Positions 1 through 15,258 are shown, counted from the first letter of the stretch. The stretch: DNA of 64,000 bases from Osmia lignaria lignaria (GCF_051020975.1 NC_135045.1:6450501-6514500); one strand, 5' to 3'. Notes: generated by a model from the letters alone, not told the origin. Program-made: numbers and translations.

Positions 1-3000
1 AGAAAGGATGTTCGCGACGTTCGTATTCATTAAGTTTAATTTGTTAACACTTGTAGAAGGAAGAGATCGCGTTACCGGTACTTTGTATAATGATGGAATA
101 TCTTAAGGTGAAAAGAAATGAATTAACGTATAAATAGGAAAGTTCGCGGAAACGTTAAGTGGTGTTCTTGTAGTACATTTATTCCGCGGGTCTGTTATAA
201 TATCAAGCTATATTTTATGCAAAAAGAAAGTCCATCATTTTGATATTAAACTTGAGAAGCGATGGCCAATGTTATTTTCAAGAAGCAATTTAATTTCGTT
301 GAAAATCAGCCCCGTGTTTCGTCAGTAAATATTTGAACCAGAGAAATGAGGAACAAAAGCAAAGATCCATTTGTCTTGTTCAACCACTGTACGGTGAAAC
401 ATTGTAATTATTAAGTTTATCCTCGCGAAACTTCAAAGATCGCGAAAGTCATATCAGTGCTGGGGCTGTATTGTCGTAAAATATAAGTTGCACTCTGCTG
501 CCCATTTTTTCTTCTTGCTTCAGTCAGTCTGATTACTCAATGAGGTTTTCTTCTCACAGAAGACAAGCACATTACTTTCCAACACCATTTTCTGCTTTGT
601 CCACGTCACTACTTTTTCTCAATTTCAAAAGCTGTAGTATTGTTTGCAACGAGAGCGCAGAAATTGGATATTTCGGACCGTGGCTCGAAAATTACTTTCG
701 AGGGAACTTCTCTGCAACTGTCGTTTCAATTTTTAAAACAGCCAAACAACCAGCGGAACTGGTAGAAAAAAAAACAAATAGGGACATTACAGACCCATAC
801 AGCCGTCAGCTGTTTGTTATTTTTGCCTCCCTTTAAATTTTTGGCTGAAAATATGAATCCGAAAATTGAGATTAAACGTAGAAAAATATTCTGCTACGGC
901 ACGGAGTTATATTCATAGCTTAGAGATAAATTCAGAAAACTCGATTGCAGGGACGAAATTTGTAAAGGTATAGTTTTCAATCCTGTTAAAAATTTAGCAA
1001 AATTAAGACATTTGCAAAAGCAGTTTTAATTTTGAAACGTTTCATAACTTCGGATTCGCTTTTGTCGTAACACGATTTTTTCTTTATCGGATTACGATTG
1101 CGTTAGGAGATCATAATTTTCATATCACGGTTTCATTTGCTCGTGAAACTTTCATCTCGCCGACGACATATACACGCACATTCCCTTTAAACGCTATTTA
1201 TTGCATTTTAAATGGAAGTTAACTGGCTTTCATACAAGCATGTCGCGATTGACCTTTTCATGCCGGTTATTCTGTCGAACATTGATTAAAAACGACAAAT
1301 ATTCGCGTAATATCTGCTGACGTGAAAGTCAAAATTCATATCCACGGAATTCTATCGTTATTATTGGATAAAAAAGCCTGTAACGTTTCGTACGCTATCA
1401 TTCCCCGAGAATCACGTTCGAAGTTGTGCAATTCCAGTTTTCATTATTAACGACAAACGATATTGAGGAAATTGGAACGGTAAACTTTAACTAATTCATA
1501 TTCTCGGATCTCTTCGACTTTTTTTCTGATTATTTATGGCTTGAAGCTTTTGTTATGAAAGACTGGAATACGTGGTAGGTTCACGAATATCACTTAATTA
1601 TTTACTTAGAAATATTATTTGATATTTGATAGAAAAATAGGAGTATTTAAATTTATGGTGCTTTTAATCAACGACCACAACAGTTTCTTTTTTGGCAAAA
1701 GTGTGATTAAAAATGATTGATATCTCCTTTCTCTACGGCTTCCAGAAAGGGTGCATTCGCGGTGCTTTTTCTTTTAATTCCAGTCGAACGTACGAAGCTG
1801 AATTTTTTCTGTTTTCTGAGGTCGCATTCGTGCACTTTGATTTCCATAATCGTTCGAACCGAGAAAATAATTTTTGCGAACGAATCCGTACAAAAATACG
1901 AGGATATCCGGTGGAAGGAGAATCCAGGGAGATTTAATAACAAGTTAAGAGGAAAAATGGAAACGAGCCGTAATCAAGTAGTTAAATGCATCGAACGCGA
2001 TAATAGCGTATATCGTGGTTTATGGGTCCCGTTAATGCATCGTATACTATTAAATCCTATAGAGAATAGTAAATATTTCCCCTTGAATAATTATTCCCGC
2101 TATAAAAATTAACCCCGCGGAATATGGAAATCAGATTCGCGATCCCCAAATGGCCACACTTTGCAAGCTGATTTTATTAAAATATTAACCGATTTGCATT
2201 TGAGCACAAGTTTTACCCTGCCTCCACCCCATAACGAGGGGACGTAAAATGGTGTATACGATGCTTGTGTTTCGTTCATGAAACATCATGTGTATTAATA
2301 ATGAATAAACCAGCAAATATTCCAAATTATTATATTATTACTTCCATTTCGAATATTAATATTTTGTTTTTAATTTCGACCACGATCGTTCCACTTTTTA
2401 ATCATTAATATCATATTCGCGAATAATTCATGGAATCCTTATTTGAAATATTAAATATCTAACTACAATAATTAATTATATTAACTTATCAATGTCAATT
2501 CCATACGAACACGTGTATGTACGTCTCGCTGTTTCTTGTGAAACAAAAAACTTTCACCGTGTCGCGACAATTTCCTATCCACGTTCGTTAATTACAAGCC
2601 GCACGCTTCCGGCCTTTAAAATTCCTTACAAACGCGGCTTCGTGCACATCCTCACAGCAGGACGAACAATCGACACGGTCCCCGACAAGGCACCGTTGCT
2701 CGGTTATAAATTCGTGAATACGTAACAGCCGGCAAGGACGCTGTTACACGCGTCCTCCTTTTCCCCATACATATTCATGGTGGTACGCGGTGTGTCTACG
2801 ATATATAATGCATCGGTCCACCTTTTAATTTCGGTGGCCGCGGTTCGTTTCTAAGCCCGGACGCGTAACGTGAACGATCCTCCTCGTAAATCAAGCATCG
2901 CGTGTGCCAAAATGACAGGGAACGTTGCTGACGTTTAATGACGATCATGACGATAACGACACCGCATCGCGGACCTTGCAAACAGCATTGTTTTCGTGAT

Positions 3001-6000
3001 CTACGACGAAACTTCGTCACAGTTTACAATACGCTTCGAGTTACGATTCAAAGTTCATCGACCCTCGAAAGGGTAACTTAATTCGCGCCGATCGAACGGG
3101 GAAAGATTTTCGAAAGTTTATAGAGTTTCCTCGATTGCGAACGCCTCTCTTTGTCGCGAAAGTTTTCCCTTGGATCCAATTACAATATCTCCCACACACA
3201 AAGGAATATCTCGCGGATTTCTTGCTGGAAGATACGCAGAGAGGAGGGTGGGGCACGCGGGTAATCTTTACCGTGGCGGAATTCCTTGATCGAAAAATTG
3301 CTCACGAATCGCGTCCTCCCCCGTTTGAATTTAATCCGACTTGAATGCCAGGCCCGATGAAACGTAAGCTTCGGACCGGCTCCGGACGAAGATTAACTCG
3401 CGACTGCACTCGAGTAATATCGGGACCAACCCATTTTTCCCTTCCAGCGAATCCGCTTTTCTTTTGCGGATGATACTGCCATCCGTTCCCGTCAAATTAA
3501 GCTAAAACGACACCACGTGAATATTTCATCGACGATGCACGTAAAAACGAATGCTTATTTATGTACGCGAAAATGTATGGATCGATGTGGAATTTTGATA
3601 AGATATTTCTCACAATATCTACATTAGATGGATTGTAAATAAGTTGGAAAAATAATAAGAAAAGAGGATTACATACGGATAATTACTCACAATGTTAGGA
3701 AGAACTAGGATAGAAAGGCTATAACAATAATACCACGTTTTCGTGCGATAATTTATGGTTAGTCAAGACCGACATGGCGCAGGAAACAGGTACACGAGGG
3801 TAGTAAAGATAACACCGAATGCGAAAAGCGTGGCTGTAAAACGACGTTAAGGGTTTACAGTGCCAGAAGAAAGGGGAGCAGAAGAGTCGGGGAAAAAAGG
3901 GAGGGAATGAAGGGGTGGCTGAAGATAGGAGGCTCGTTTTCGAGGAAGCATAAGACAAATTAATTTTTCCGCCGGTTGTAAAAATGCCATGAAACCAAAA
4001 TCACACGTGCGACAGGCAAAGGTGAGGACGAACGATAACGATCGAGGTTATTTCCGGTATAGATAACGATTGAATTATCAATAGGTCGAAAATCGGCCGT
4101 GTCGGGGATTCTTTTTAATATCTGCTACGTCAGCTGCAGTCGAGCTCGAACTTTCGTTATTTCTCCATCATTTCGTCATCCTCTGTTCTCCCTTGTCTCT
4201 TCTCGTTTTCTATCGAGAAAGGAATTCGAAATCTTTTCGCGGTAACTCGTTCCCACGATCCTACGTTTCTGCTTCCTTTTTTTTCTATTCACCTTGCCTT
4301 CTTCATCGCTGCTTTCTTCAGCTGACAGATGAAGAAGTCTGATACGGAAACGACTCTCTCTCTTCGGTTTCCTTCGCGGTATTAAATTCCTCTGCGGCGA
4401 GAAGCAACATTGGAATGGATCGCCAAGGCCATCATGAGATCGCTCGATTTTCTCTACTTCTTTCTTCTTCGGGATTAATTGCGGGGGGATAATTAAGTTG
4501 GCGGTGAGTTCGTTTTCCGATAGAATTCGATGGTGTTAGAACTTAATCAGGGTTTATGGGCGTTGATTTGGTAACACCTTCACTGTGAATGGATTTAACC
4601 CTCGAACGGCGGACCATGGAGAGAACCCCAATTTTAATTTCATTTTCTATCTCATATTATCTCCTTTTCTTAAATTTTACACCATTCCTTTAAAACTTAT
4701 TCTTCCAATATAAACTCTTTTGTTTAAAAATTATATATTCAATTTTAAATTAATATCCTTGTATATGTTTTGCAAATTTGACTTCGTTGTTCCAAGGTTA
4801 ATTCGATCAAGTAATTATAAAAAAGAACCACAAAACCGAAAGCAATAGGTGTATCCAAATATTAGTAGAAAACAAAACTATTTCGCAAACTTATGAACAG
4901 CCGTCAGCTTGTAAATCGTAAGGTCGGATCGTAACGTCGAGCGGAATGCGAGCGTATTTCATCCGTTGGTGGGTTTACAGCGAGCCGTGAAACGAACTAA
5001 CAGCGCGATTTTCCATGAAACGAGAACAAATATCCCAGCGGTGGAAGAAGGACGCCTCGTAAAAGCGGAAGTGAAGAGCCGCGGTCTGAAATGTCACGGG
5101 GCTCATTGTTCGAGTAGCGCGACCAACGGACCCGACCACCGCCATCAGACCGGAAACTCTGCCCTGCTCGAACTCTGCGTCGCGAAACTTTCGAATTGGC
5201 GCTGACGCGACCAGGCGGAATGTCGAAAATTTCACGACGCCAAAGCGTCGCGGGGGCCTCGTCGTCGAAACTGGCTGACGCTAAGGTCATCGGTCGAATA
5301 GCTGTACCCGTGCATCCTGGCTGCTGGTTAATTCTGTTGTCGAACTTTTTTATAGCATAGTAACCTCCCGTAGGATAAAGTTCCCTGCGTGTCATGAATA
5401 GCTGAGACGAACAGCCGGTCGTTTCGCAACATGTCGCTAACCGGGATATGCTTTTACGGTTTACTGCTCGTGTTCTTCATTCTCAAGAATCTAGGCGATG
5501 GATCGAACATCGGAATAGTAATTTCAGTGTACAGCAAAGAAGCTGCCAAATAGTATCACTTTAAATGGGAAGAGAAATGTGCCTTCAAAGGGTTAAGAAA
5601 TTTGTCAATTTAACCATTCATAGAATATCTCCTAAATCTTTTTATCAAAGGTACAAGAACGAAAAATCTTATTTCTGGTTAAAAAACGAATCAATCATAA
5701 AATTCATTCCCCTGTACGGTAGCTTTTCTCAACGACGAACAAATTCTTTTCACGTGGCTGTAACTTTTCACAAATGGCCACGAAGCCGTTTTGACAGCCA
5801 TAAATAATTCCTGTCGGATTGGCGGTCGGGCATTCTGCGGCGTTGATTCGAGGGTTGTCACCCCTTGTCGAGAAAGGGGGGTTGACGACGGGTTACCGGA
5901 CCGAAACTTTTGCCGCGCCCATGGGAACGGATTTTGCGGCTGTAAAAGTGTGAGCGGGTGTAACTTTGGCCGAGAAGTTTTCTCGAACGCGTAACGCGCG

Positions 6001-6290
6001 AAGGGAAACACAAGTTGAATAGCGTACCATTTCGTTGTTTCTCCAACTTACACGGCCTTCATTGTTCTACGTTGTTATTGGCTACAGTCTCGCCTGAACG
6101 CGGATGAAATAAGTTACTCGATGTTGGTACTATGAAGCGACAAATTTTTTGTAGATTTTTGGAACAGGCGAATTTCTAACTCAATTTGATAAAATTTGCA
6201 GCCGAATATATATCGCTATTTAAAGTTTTGTATTGTTCTTTATATTTTGCTATGGTAAAAGATAGAAAGTAATCATAGATTGTTATGCTA
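1..6290. other. Non-coding, A+T-rich DNA; no gene seen
   Basis: Several overlapping short frames occur on both strands (such as 1707-2112 and 4966-5395), but they shadow each other and none shows a domain, signal peptide or convincing splice sites. CpG is frequent, which fits a hymenopteran genome. No mobile element is recognisable. Confidence 0.6.
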
Positions 6291-6440
6291 TTTTCTATAA
6301 TTATAATATATTTTCCAATATTGATTATAGGATTAATATAATTAATTATAACTCTATAATTATAATCTATTTTCTAATATTAATTATAGAATTTATGTAA
6401 TTAATTATAATTCTCTAATGATAATTAATTATAGAAAATT
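6291..6440. repeat. A+T-rich tandem repeat, ~59-bp period, about 2.4 copies
   Basis: The segment ATAATTATAAT followed by a TATTTTC-type stretch starts at 6297 and again at 6356, a 59-bp step. A third, partial unit with AATTAATTATAG follows after about 6417. Copies differ by scattered substitutions. The units themselves are rich in short palindromes such as TAATTAATTA. Confidence 0.75.
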
Positions 6441-9400
6441 TGTATTGCGATGGACTCGACATAGTGACATAATTATGAGAAGATAATAGACAAACTTTAA
6501 ATTCTAAACGAAATCACAACCAATGCATAAAATATTGTAATGCACCTGAGTTTTTTAACCTATACATTTAATTTCGAAATCATGCATTGTCCGAATCACA
6601 GAACTGTGAACATTCCATACGTTATTCCGTGTTGATAGATATTCCATCAGTACTACCTTTCGAATTGATCGAATAATCGAACCACAACTCCGATCGAATA
6701 TTTTTAATCGTTGTCATGAATTCCTGAACGCCAGTTATCGTGTAAACGCGTTTTTTTTTCTTTTTAATTATATCGCTGTCATTCAAGCCCCGGCCCTATG
6801 GATTTTTCGGTATTTATTTTACGGACATTTAGCGACGCTGAATTTCGGTAATTTATTATAACTCCCAGCAAGTTCCGGCTAACTGCATTGGCCTCGAAAT
6901 TACATTCCGCTCAAAATTTGTTCCGCGCCGGAGCGTCAACCTGTTTAACATCAAACAAAATCTGAAATGAATTTCCACCGACTGTGCCCGCCGAGCCAAA
7001 CAATCGCTTTAAAACAGCGTATTTGCGTGCGAATGGAACTGCTGCTTAACCAAACTCGCGCCGCTAATGTGAGCGAAGCGAAGTAATCGGATGTTCAAGA
7101 AACGAATAGGCTTGTAATCGTTTATGAGAATCAGACAAATTACTGTATCCCTTCTGTACATCGCGTTTTAACTAAGAATCAGTCGTTTGAAATTACTGAT
7201 ATTATTAATTTATTTATTTTTATTTCTTTTTTCTTTTTGAGTACCTTCAATCGCCAAGAAAATTATAGTAGCTACAGTTAAACGATTTAGAAGTTCTTAG
7301 TACCATCAAGCATAAAACTTCAAAGCATCGTGCACTCTTTCTATCATCCATCATGATGTTGAAGACATCCATCTCCCGACTTCATCCATATTTATACGTT
7401 TTTTGATTAATGGCTCACGGTATCAGGCTAACTACTTTTCTAAACCATTTTATCTCTATCGAAACCCGCCAGCCGAGTCCCCGGAGTTTAAATGAATCGA
7501 TCGCGACAAATGTGAACTGTACGTCAATCGAATGCCGAACAGGTAGAACCTTGAAAACGCATCACGTTCCCAGGAAACGTTCACCAGGGACGAGCAGACA
7601 GATCGATAAGTCGTAATTTAATTACGAACGGTGTTACGTCGTCCGATATTTATTGCCGGTGCACCGTTACCGAAATAATTTGTAGCGGTACGTGCTTATG
7701 CGCCAGTAAATTATCAATTAAGCTCATAACAAATCGTCTGACCGCGCACGGCCACCAACTCCACGGACTTCGATATTATTTTCCGCGGCTTCAACCGGCA
7801 CCGATCTGTGTGTTGGAGGATGAAAGGCCGGATATTAAGTGCGAGCGTAATTAATGAGAGCCAATAAAATCGTGGCCGCTTATCAGAAATCATTTTAATC
7901 CTCAATTACACCAAGGGTCTTACTACGATCGCCGGGATTATTATACAAACTGAATACGCAAACGGATCATTTCGTTTTCATTCGCTCTTTGAAGATTTAC
8001 CGAGAGTCATTAAACTGTAATGGAAATTATTTCCATCAAATATTGCTGCTTAAATCAGTGTTTGCCTATTTATATCGTGTCTGGTTATGAAATATGAATT
8101 TCGTACTTTCCGCTGATATTTCAAGCTAATCCTTCAGTTTATTATATTTCAAATTTTCACTTATTTTATTAATTTCATATAAATCACGTTCCATTTAGTC
8201 GGTCGGAAATTTCGAACGGCACGAAGAGGGAAAACTGGCAAGGTTTTAGTGACAGGAAGTTATCGCGAACTTATTCAAATCCGGCCTACGCTCGTCCGGA
8301 AATTCGTTCTCTGTTCCTGAACCGTGAACTTCATCTTTCACGGCAATGACCAAGAAGCCTTCGAAACTTTTCCCGAAAAGGAAGTTTTAAGCCGCTGGAT
8401 TGTAAGAACGAAACGATAAGAACAGATGAGGCAGACGAGCGAGAAATTGCTATTAACTTCTCGCTTCCTTTGGGAATCAATGAATATACCCATCTTGTAT
8501 CAATTAATGATATTTTAAATTTCATTGTCTTTTCGGTCATTTTCGGAATGGTACTTGACACTTTTAAAAATGATTAAAATTCACAGCTAATGACACTGGA
8601 ATCCACTTTAATTAGTGCTGAATTAACTGAAAGCTGAAATTGCATACATTTTCCCTTTGCTTGTACTGAAAATACCAATGGCCTTCACCAAAGCGTTTTC
8701 ATTCCAATCTGTACACACATTCATAGTTATTGCAAATGATGTTTTCGAAAACTTCCCTTCTCAGCGAACCCGTTCATTAACCATTGAAACCCCCGTATTT
8801 TTGGTATCGCATTTCATTCTATTTCCAATGAATTCAATTTTAACAGACATTACACTCGCGGCACGTGTTTGTTTAGACTTTGAACGAAATCCGACGATGC
8901 ATTGATGGACATTAAAGTTCGCTCGATCAATTCAATATCTATAATGCTGATTCGTATGCGCGCACTAAAATATCCTGATTAAAATATGCACGCTTTCATT
9001 GTGTTCGTCTCATTTCATTTTTCGATTGAACTTCGTTGAATTGGAAACGAAGCTGTTCGCATCTGCTCTGATAGAAACATGAGGATCATCGGTGATGAGA
9101 TAAAATGGAGTAAGACGAAGCTGTTACTTGAACCATAGAGGATTGAATTTATTTCTATCAGTCTATTTTTTATTCTGAAGACGTAATGATCGAAGTTTCA
9201 ATTGTAGAAATTGAAAGAACGAGAGGGGAAAGGTGTATAGAGGCTATTACATAAATTAACACTCACTTATTCACCGGCACGATCATTTTTATTTTTAAGA
9301 AATATTTGTACACGTTGTATTGAATATGTACTATAGGTATACACTTTGTTTTGAAGGACCATCTGAATTCTAAGTGTTTCTTTCGAGCGTGCCAAGGGAT

Positions 9401-12400
9401 AGAAAGTCTGGGTCCACCTCAGGATGCCATTAGTCGCGCAGATACGTTTTTTCATTGAATTAGTGGCGACAAGGTGCGAAGTGGGGGTGGTACTACGTGA
9501 TCGTGTAGGGTTGTGCCGAATCGGATATCTGCTTTCGTTCTATGACTCTGCGAGGGTCTAGTCTATCTCTAAGGTCTCAAAAAGACTAATTAACGTCTAT
9601 AAATTCTGCTCGATTATGTCAAATGGATGACAGGTGAGAAACTCCAGCCGTCCATAGTGATTTTCACCGATCGAAGCTCGAAGTCGAAAAGTAAGGCCGT
9701 TTAGAGTGCGTTTGCGTAGTCTGCAGTATATTGGCTCGGTCAGGCCGCAGTTTATTTCAATTATTTAAATCCTCTCAGCCAGCTGACAAGAGCCGTTTAA
9801 TTCGCTTGAAAACGTGGCACCGTGGATTCCTGTCCACGCGATCGGCCCTTTCTCCACCGATTTTCCGGCTACGCTCCGCACATTCTGCGGCCTTGTCGTC
9901 AACCACCGAGGACTCCGCCTGGTATATTCGTGCTCATCCTGGCAAACTAGGTATCCCCCCCAACCCATTACGTCCCGAAATCCGGTCAGAACTGTCCGAT
10001 TCGGATCGCCTTTCGAATCCCCTCGAGGCGTTTCAAATTCGTATGCTCGTCCACGAACTGACAACGCAAAATCGAAATTCCTGCCCGTCCTCCTGCTAGC
10101 TTTCCTCTTTTCACCGGTGACACACACGACTCGTGTAAGTCGATGAAAACAGCGGTGTAAAACGTCGAACAGAGAGCTGGAATTTTCACTCGTGTGAAGG
10201 GTCTCTGAATTCTAGATTGATTGAACTGGACCAAAGTGTAGATTCGTGTTTGCGTTACGTTTCGAGGATAGGAGAATTGTTTTCGAACACCATTCCAACT
10301 GTTTTTAGATGCTTTCGCTGCCGGCTCGTTCAGGAACTTTGAATATGATATTAGAGGATAGAATATTAATTACAGAAAAACAATCTCTGTCTGTAGAAAC
10401 AATAGAATGAAATTTTTTTTTCATTCATATTTTGTTCTCGGTAAACTTGAGGTATTAGTTTATAAATGATTTTTCAATTAATCTTCAAACGGTGGATGCT
10501 TTTGTTTTAAATAATATTTCTACCATACCAAGATCCAAAAGTTGAACAAACAACACTTATAATATTATTACATAATTACATAACAATATGCGCGAATCTA
10601 CGTAATGCAGTAATTTAATTATTCTGTAGACGAATGGGAATGTAGATAGGGATGTTGTCCTAAGTAGAAACATTAGAAGACTACCGACGGTGCTGCTCCC
10701 ACGAAATTACATTCATAATGCATCCTCCTAGTCCTGGCTCGAGAATTCCATGCAAAAAGCATGAAACCCACGCATACAATGACGATACATTCGGAGAGAA
10801 ACGAGCGTGATCACGCGAACGCTGTCAGTAGATACTCCTTCAGTGATAACTGTCAGTATATAGTCAGACGGCGCGCAAATGCTTGAAATAAACCTGAACC
10901 ATCTTCATCGCGTTTCTGAGTTTCATCTAATAAAAATCTGACAGCATTTCACGCTCTGCTCATTTAAGGAATCGTGCAAGAAATTCAGTTGAATAAAAGA
11001 CGAAAATGAAATTTGAACGACAACATTTTAATTCTTTCATTTAAAAGTTTAATGTATTAATTACATTATTCAAACATCTGATGAAACTATTCTCAGCTCG
11101 GTGTTTAAAAATATATGTCGTCTGGAATTCATTGAAAAGAATCAACTTGTATCACCTTAATTGATCCTGTCTTTAGAAAAACGTCAATTTTAACGATGAA
11201 GAGATACTTTTATGCATTCTATATCGGACAAATATGAAATATGAATATGAACGAGGAGGCAATGGAGTCATTTAAATAATATCTGCTACCACTGTTTACT
11301 GTTATAAATGTATTTTTATCCAATTAAGCCGGAATAAAAGGACGAATAACGTTCGCATTCGATTCTTGTTTCAACAGAGTTGGTGAATCAAACAAACGCG
11401 CGATCGAGCTTCACAATTTCTACGTTTCGTGGAAAATTTTAATTACCAATTGCTATTAGGGATTAATATACAGGAAAGGCTTTCTTGTTTTATCTTTCCA
11501 ATAAATACCCGGAAAAAATCTTAATTTCGGATCGATCGAACGGCGGAACCGCAGAATTTAAATTAACCAGGAAAATTCCAGAAGGTGTGCCAATAATTGT
11601 CCAGCTGGTTCTTGCCACCCAGCGCCTAGCGTACCGATAGCGTACCGGTATATCCTACATTTAGGACACACGTGAGCCACATACCTATTATTTCGGTCGA
11701 AGGAGCCGTTGGCTTGCAACAGTTGCACGATTTACGAGAAGAACGACGTCGAATTGCTTCGTGAGCTCTGTACTCGAACCTCTGCACCGCGAACGAGAGA
11801 ATTATGAAGGCTGGCTAAAATGAGAACTCTCCTGCGGCTTTCGCTGTTGCGTACATACACAAAGTTCATCAATTATATCGAACAGTTTCTTCGTACATTC
11901 AGTAAACGTGCTCGAGCCAAGTTTCTGCTTCGTGAAATATTTTCGCTCCCCCTATACATCCGGAACGATACGATGTTTGTAACTGCATCGTGTTCGAGAA
12001 CTTTGCTTCAGATGGAAACGAGACATTTTGAAACTGTGAGCGAGCGTTCTATCCAAGAAGCGTTAATTAATGTTAATAAGCGAAACTTCAAATTTGTTGT
12101 TATACAGAAAGAGAAGTCGGAAATTTCGCATCTGGACTCGAAATCACTTTACAGCCACCATGCAGACACATTTTTACGATGCACTAATTACAAACAACGC
12201 TACGATCAAACGGATACGCTTTAAGAACCGAGGATCTGGACGAGTTGCGAAGTCGCCTTAACAAGGCTACTTTCGTACCGCGGAACGCTAAACGCGTTTG
12301 CAGGTTTCAAAAGTTTCCTTTGCATTCCCAACTCCGTCTCCTGCTAGAGCTCACTAGACTTGAAGCGCATAATCCTTGTTAATGGCGAGAACAAGATATT

Positions 12401-14877
12401 CTTACAGCGAACGTGGAATGCTTTCCAAAAAAGGATCTTTCTTATTTTTAGCATGATTAGCTCTTTTATGGAGTTGGTCAAAGACACATTCAAAGATTTT
12501 GAATATAGAGACAGGGTGGGCTGCTATTCGTCAGAAATTTTTGCAATATTTTCGAAAAATAATCTTCAGCTTTTGAAATCGAATACAATACTGAAAGTGA
12601 AAAAATAATTTGCCATTCAACTGGAACAGTTGGCTATGAATTTGCCATCTATTGAAAGCGATACCATTCTACGGAATTCCATGAAACTGATATTAAAATT
12701 CCATGGAAAGAATAGAATAGCTAGGGCAAATCATTTTCGATCTACGAAGGGGGCCGACGTTTTTTCTTTTTTTTTCGACACGATGTTTTGGCATCATCAT
12801 TTTTTCAAAAGGCTGATGAATAATTCAACTGGACAAGCTGGCGAACACAGATTGCTCGATCGAAATAAATAATGCGGGTGTAGATTGATGTTCGTAGCAT
12901 CGAATTGATAAATAATCAATCGCGGAGTATCGTATCGACGGATCGACGCAAATCGTCGTGTCAAAAACACGAGGCGCCTGAAATGGCCGGCCCGATGCGG
13001 CACGGTATTTGGCGACAGCTGCCAGCAACACGGTCGATTTTACGTTTCGTAGACGCATCGTCAAACGATGGATACGCTTCTGTATTTTTCACTGTACGTC
13101 AAAACGGAAAACAGAGAAAAATGGCAACGACGAAGCGACCCATCTGGCGGGTTCGAAGCTTCGGTAAATTGTAAATATTCCACGGTAACCGTAAATACGA
13201 CAGCTTTTTCCAAAATCGAACAGAGTACAAACAAACACGCACGCAAAATAGAATACAAATACGAAAGATACACTGCCGCTTGAAAGTATTTGCTCACGCA
13301 TCGCATTGCGAGGTATTTACACCGGAAAGCTGGCTAAAAGACAATTCTGAAAAATTTATTACAAGCTGAAAATGACTATTCCACGAGAGAGTTAAATACA
13401 TATTTTCGTTTTTCCATTGAACGATAAGGTACACGAAATTGCAAAACTATTTCTTCGAAACGTGCTACAAAATTGGCGTTATTTTTTCGAATAGAACGAG
13501 TCGATTCAATTCCAGAACTGTCCCTTCTGGGACGGCAAGAATCGTCGAGAAAGACGGTGGCCGTCGTGAAATTTAAATTCTAAAAGGTGTTCGAGGTGAA
13601 ACGACGGTCGACGTGTCGTCTGCGTTCAGCTTGACCCAGCTTCCGTCTCTGCAGGGCCACTCGGGCGACGAGCACGTCTGACTGCAGGGAAAGTCCTCTT
13701 CCGGCTGCTTAGCAGCTTGTTCCACGAATATGCGTCGATTTCTTTCCCGTTCTAATTTTAACTTTACACCGGCACCACCCACGGCGAAAACCATTTTCCA
13801 GCCATACATGCTCCACGTCCGAGCGTCTGTACTACTCGACCGTCTAAAGGGGTAACTATCCCCTGGCCATGCCACCATTTTCAAACGAGCTGCTAACGTG
13901 TAGCGGAAAGAGGGATAGAACGTGCGAGACGGAGAAAGAAAGACGGAGAGAAAGAGTGGACAGTTAGCTGGTAAATACATGAATGCGGGATGAGTTGGCC
14001 GTTCAAAGTCTGCTAGAACGTCGTTGAATCTTTATGAAAATGGGGCTCGTGTTTGCCGATATTACTGGCCTTTATGGCTGCCGGAAGCGCGCGAGCGTCC
14101 ACCGGAAAAGTGGGTCGGGTTTATTCCGTGAAAGTCGATAGTCGCGCTCGCGTGGATACGGTCAATTTCAAATTGATATTTTCCCTGTAATTCCGTTGTC
14201 CGCTCTTCTACTTCGTTTCATTGTTTCGTCGGAGAGAAAGAATCTGCAAGATGACCACTGAATTTTCATTTCATCTCAGAATTGTCCAGGCGATTGTAGA
14301 AATTGCTAGTAATGGAAAATATGAAATTCTACTGAAATTGATATGAAATAGATTAGGATTCAAAAAGAAATACCATTTACTTGTTGGATCAAAGAATTAA
14401 GCCGGAAGTAATCTTTTTCCTGAACATCTTGACCGTCAAACTTTTCTTCATTGTTCGAGATACAACAGATGAGACGCTTGAAAATTTAATGAACAGCTCG
14501 AGTAAAAAATGATGAAAAAAATTTAATTCGAAAAAAGCACCAAGTCCTCTAAAGTCTCTTCGTTAAAAGTACTGAAACTTTTCCTACCCTGTGTAATTAG
14601 TTCGCCTTTCCACTTAAAATGGCACCACCGAATCGCCCACCGCTTCCACTTTGATAAGATCAAAATAAAAAGAATTCAACTCGCTACAAGTAATATTCTT
14701 TATCTATTGTTAATCTCCTACACTCTCCTAAGAATAATACTTTTCGTAAAAGTGTGATAAAATGAAATGTAAGACGTGGCTGTAATTTGCACAATTTTTC
14801 TAAAGGCAACAATAACTTCGCGATGGTTATGTTCTTGTCGGATGTACGTTATCGGGAAAAGAAAATAGGATACGTAT
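6441..14877. other. Non-coding DNA with one G+C-richer patch; no supported gene
   Basis: The stretch is largely A+T-rich. The patch at about 9720-10240 is richer in G+C and open in several frames on both strands, which is what fewer A+T-rich stop codons would produce by chance. One minus-strand frame at 13573-13980 has a cysteine-containing tail (see findings). No known domain, RNA gene or mobile element was recognised. Confidence 0.5.
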
Positions 14878-15160
14878 GACAAGACTAGTAGCGAACAGCA
14901 TATACGGTCTGACACGTAGAATAAGACGTTGTATTGTCAGACAGAGAAATAGATAGTGTCGCCTGCAGATAAGTAGAAGCAGACTCGGGGCAAACCAGAC
15001 AAATGAAACGAGTTCGTACGTCGCGGTGCAAGTAGTATAGCTGTAGTATTTTATCAGTTGCATGGACACCGTACATGGCCACATATCGTTAGTCAAGCAA
15101 TATAGAGCTGCATTATGACTGAAATGTGAAACAAGTAGTATATGGTCTATGTGGTCAGAC
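14878..15160 (+). repeat. Degenerate ~30-bp minisatellite, locus 1
   Basis: About nine imperfect units of roughly 28-35 bp can be laid out. Units typically start near GACAAGTAGTA and end near ATGGTCA. The clearest ends the block, with AAGTAGTATATGGTC followed by TATGTGGTCAGAC. The same family recurs at about 19.7, 22.5 and 33.5 kb on the same strand. Open minus-strand frames over this block are by-products of the repeat. Confidence 0.6.
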
Positions 15161-15258
15161 ATATAAAAAGAGAGACCAATTCTTCTTCTGTTTTTGAGGG
15201 GACATCACGTTAAGTATTTCAAGTAATATCCAGTTATTCATGAGATTATTAAAATAAT

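Noticed and set aside
14827..15162. 111-codon minus-strand frame with hydrophobic stretches
   Set aside because: It lies over the degenerate minisatellite and reflects its composition.
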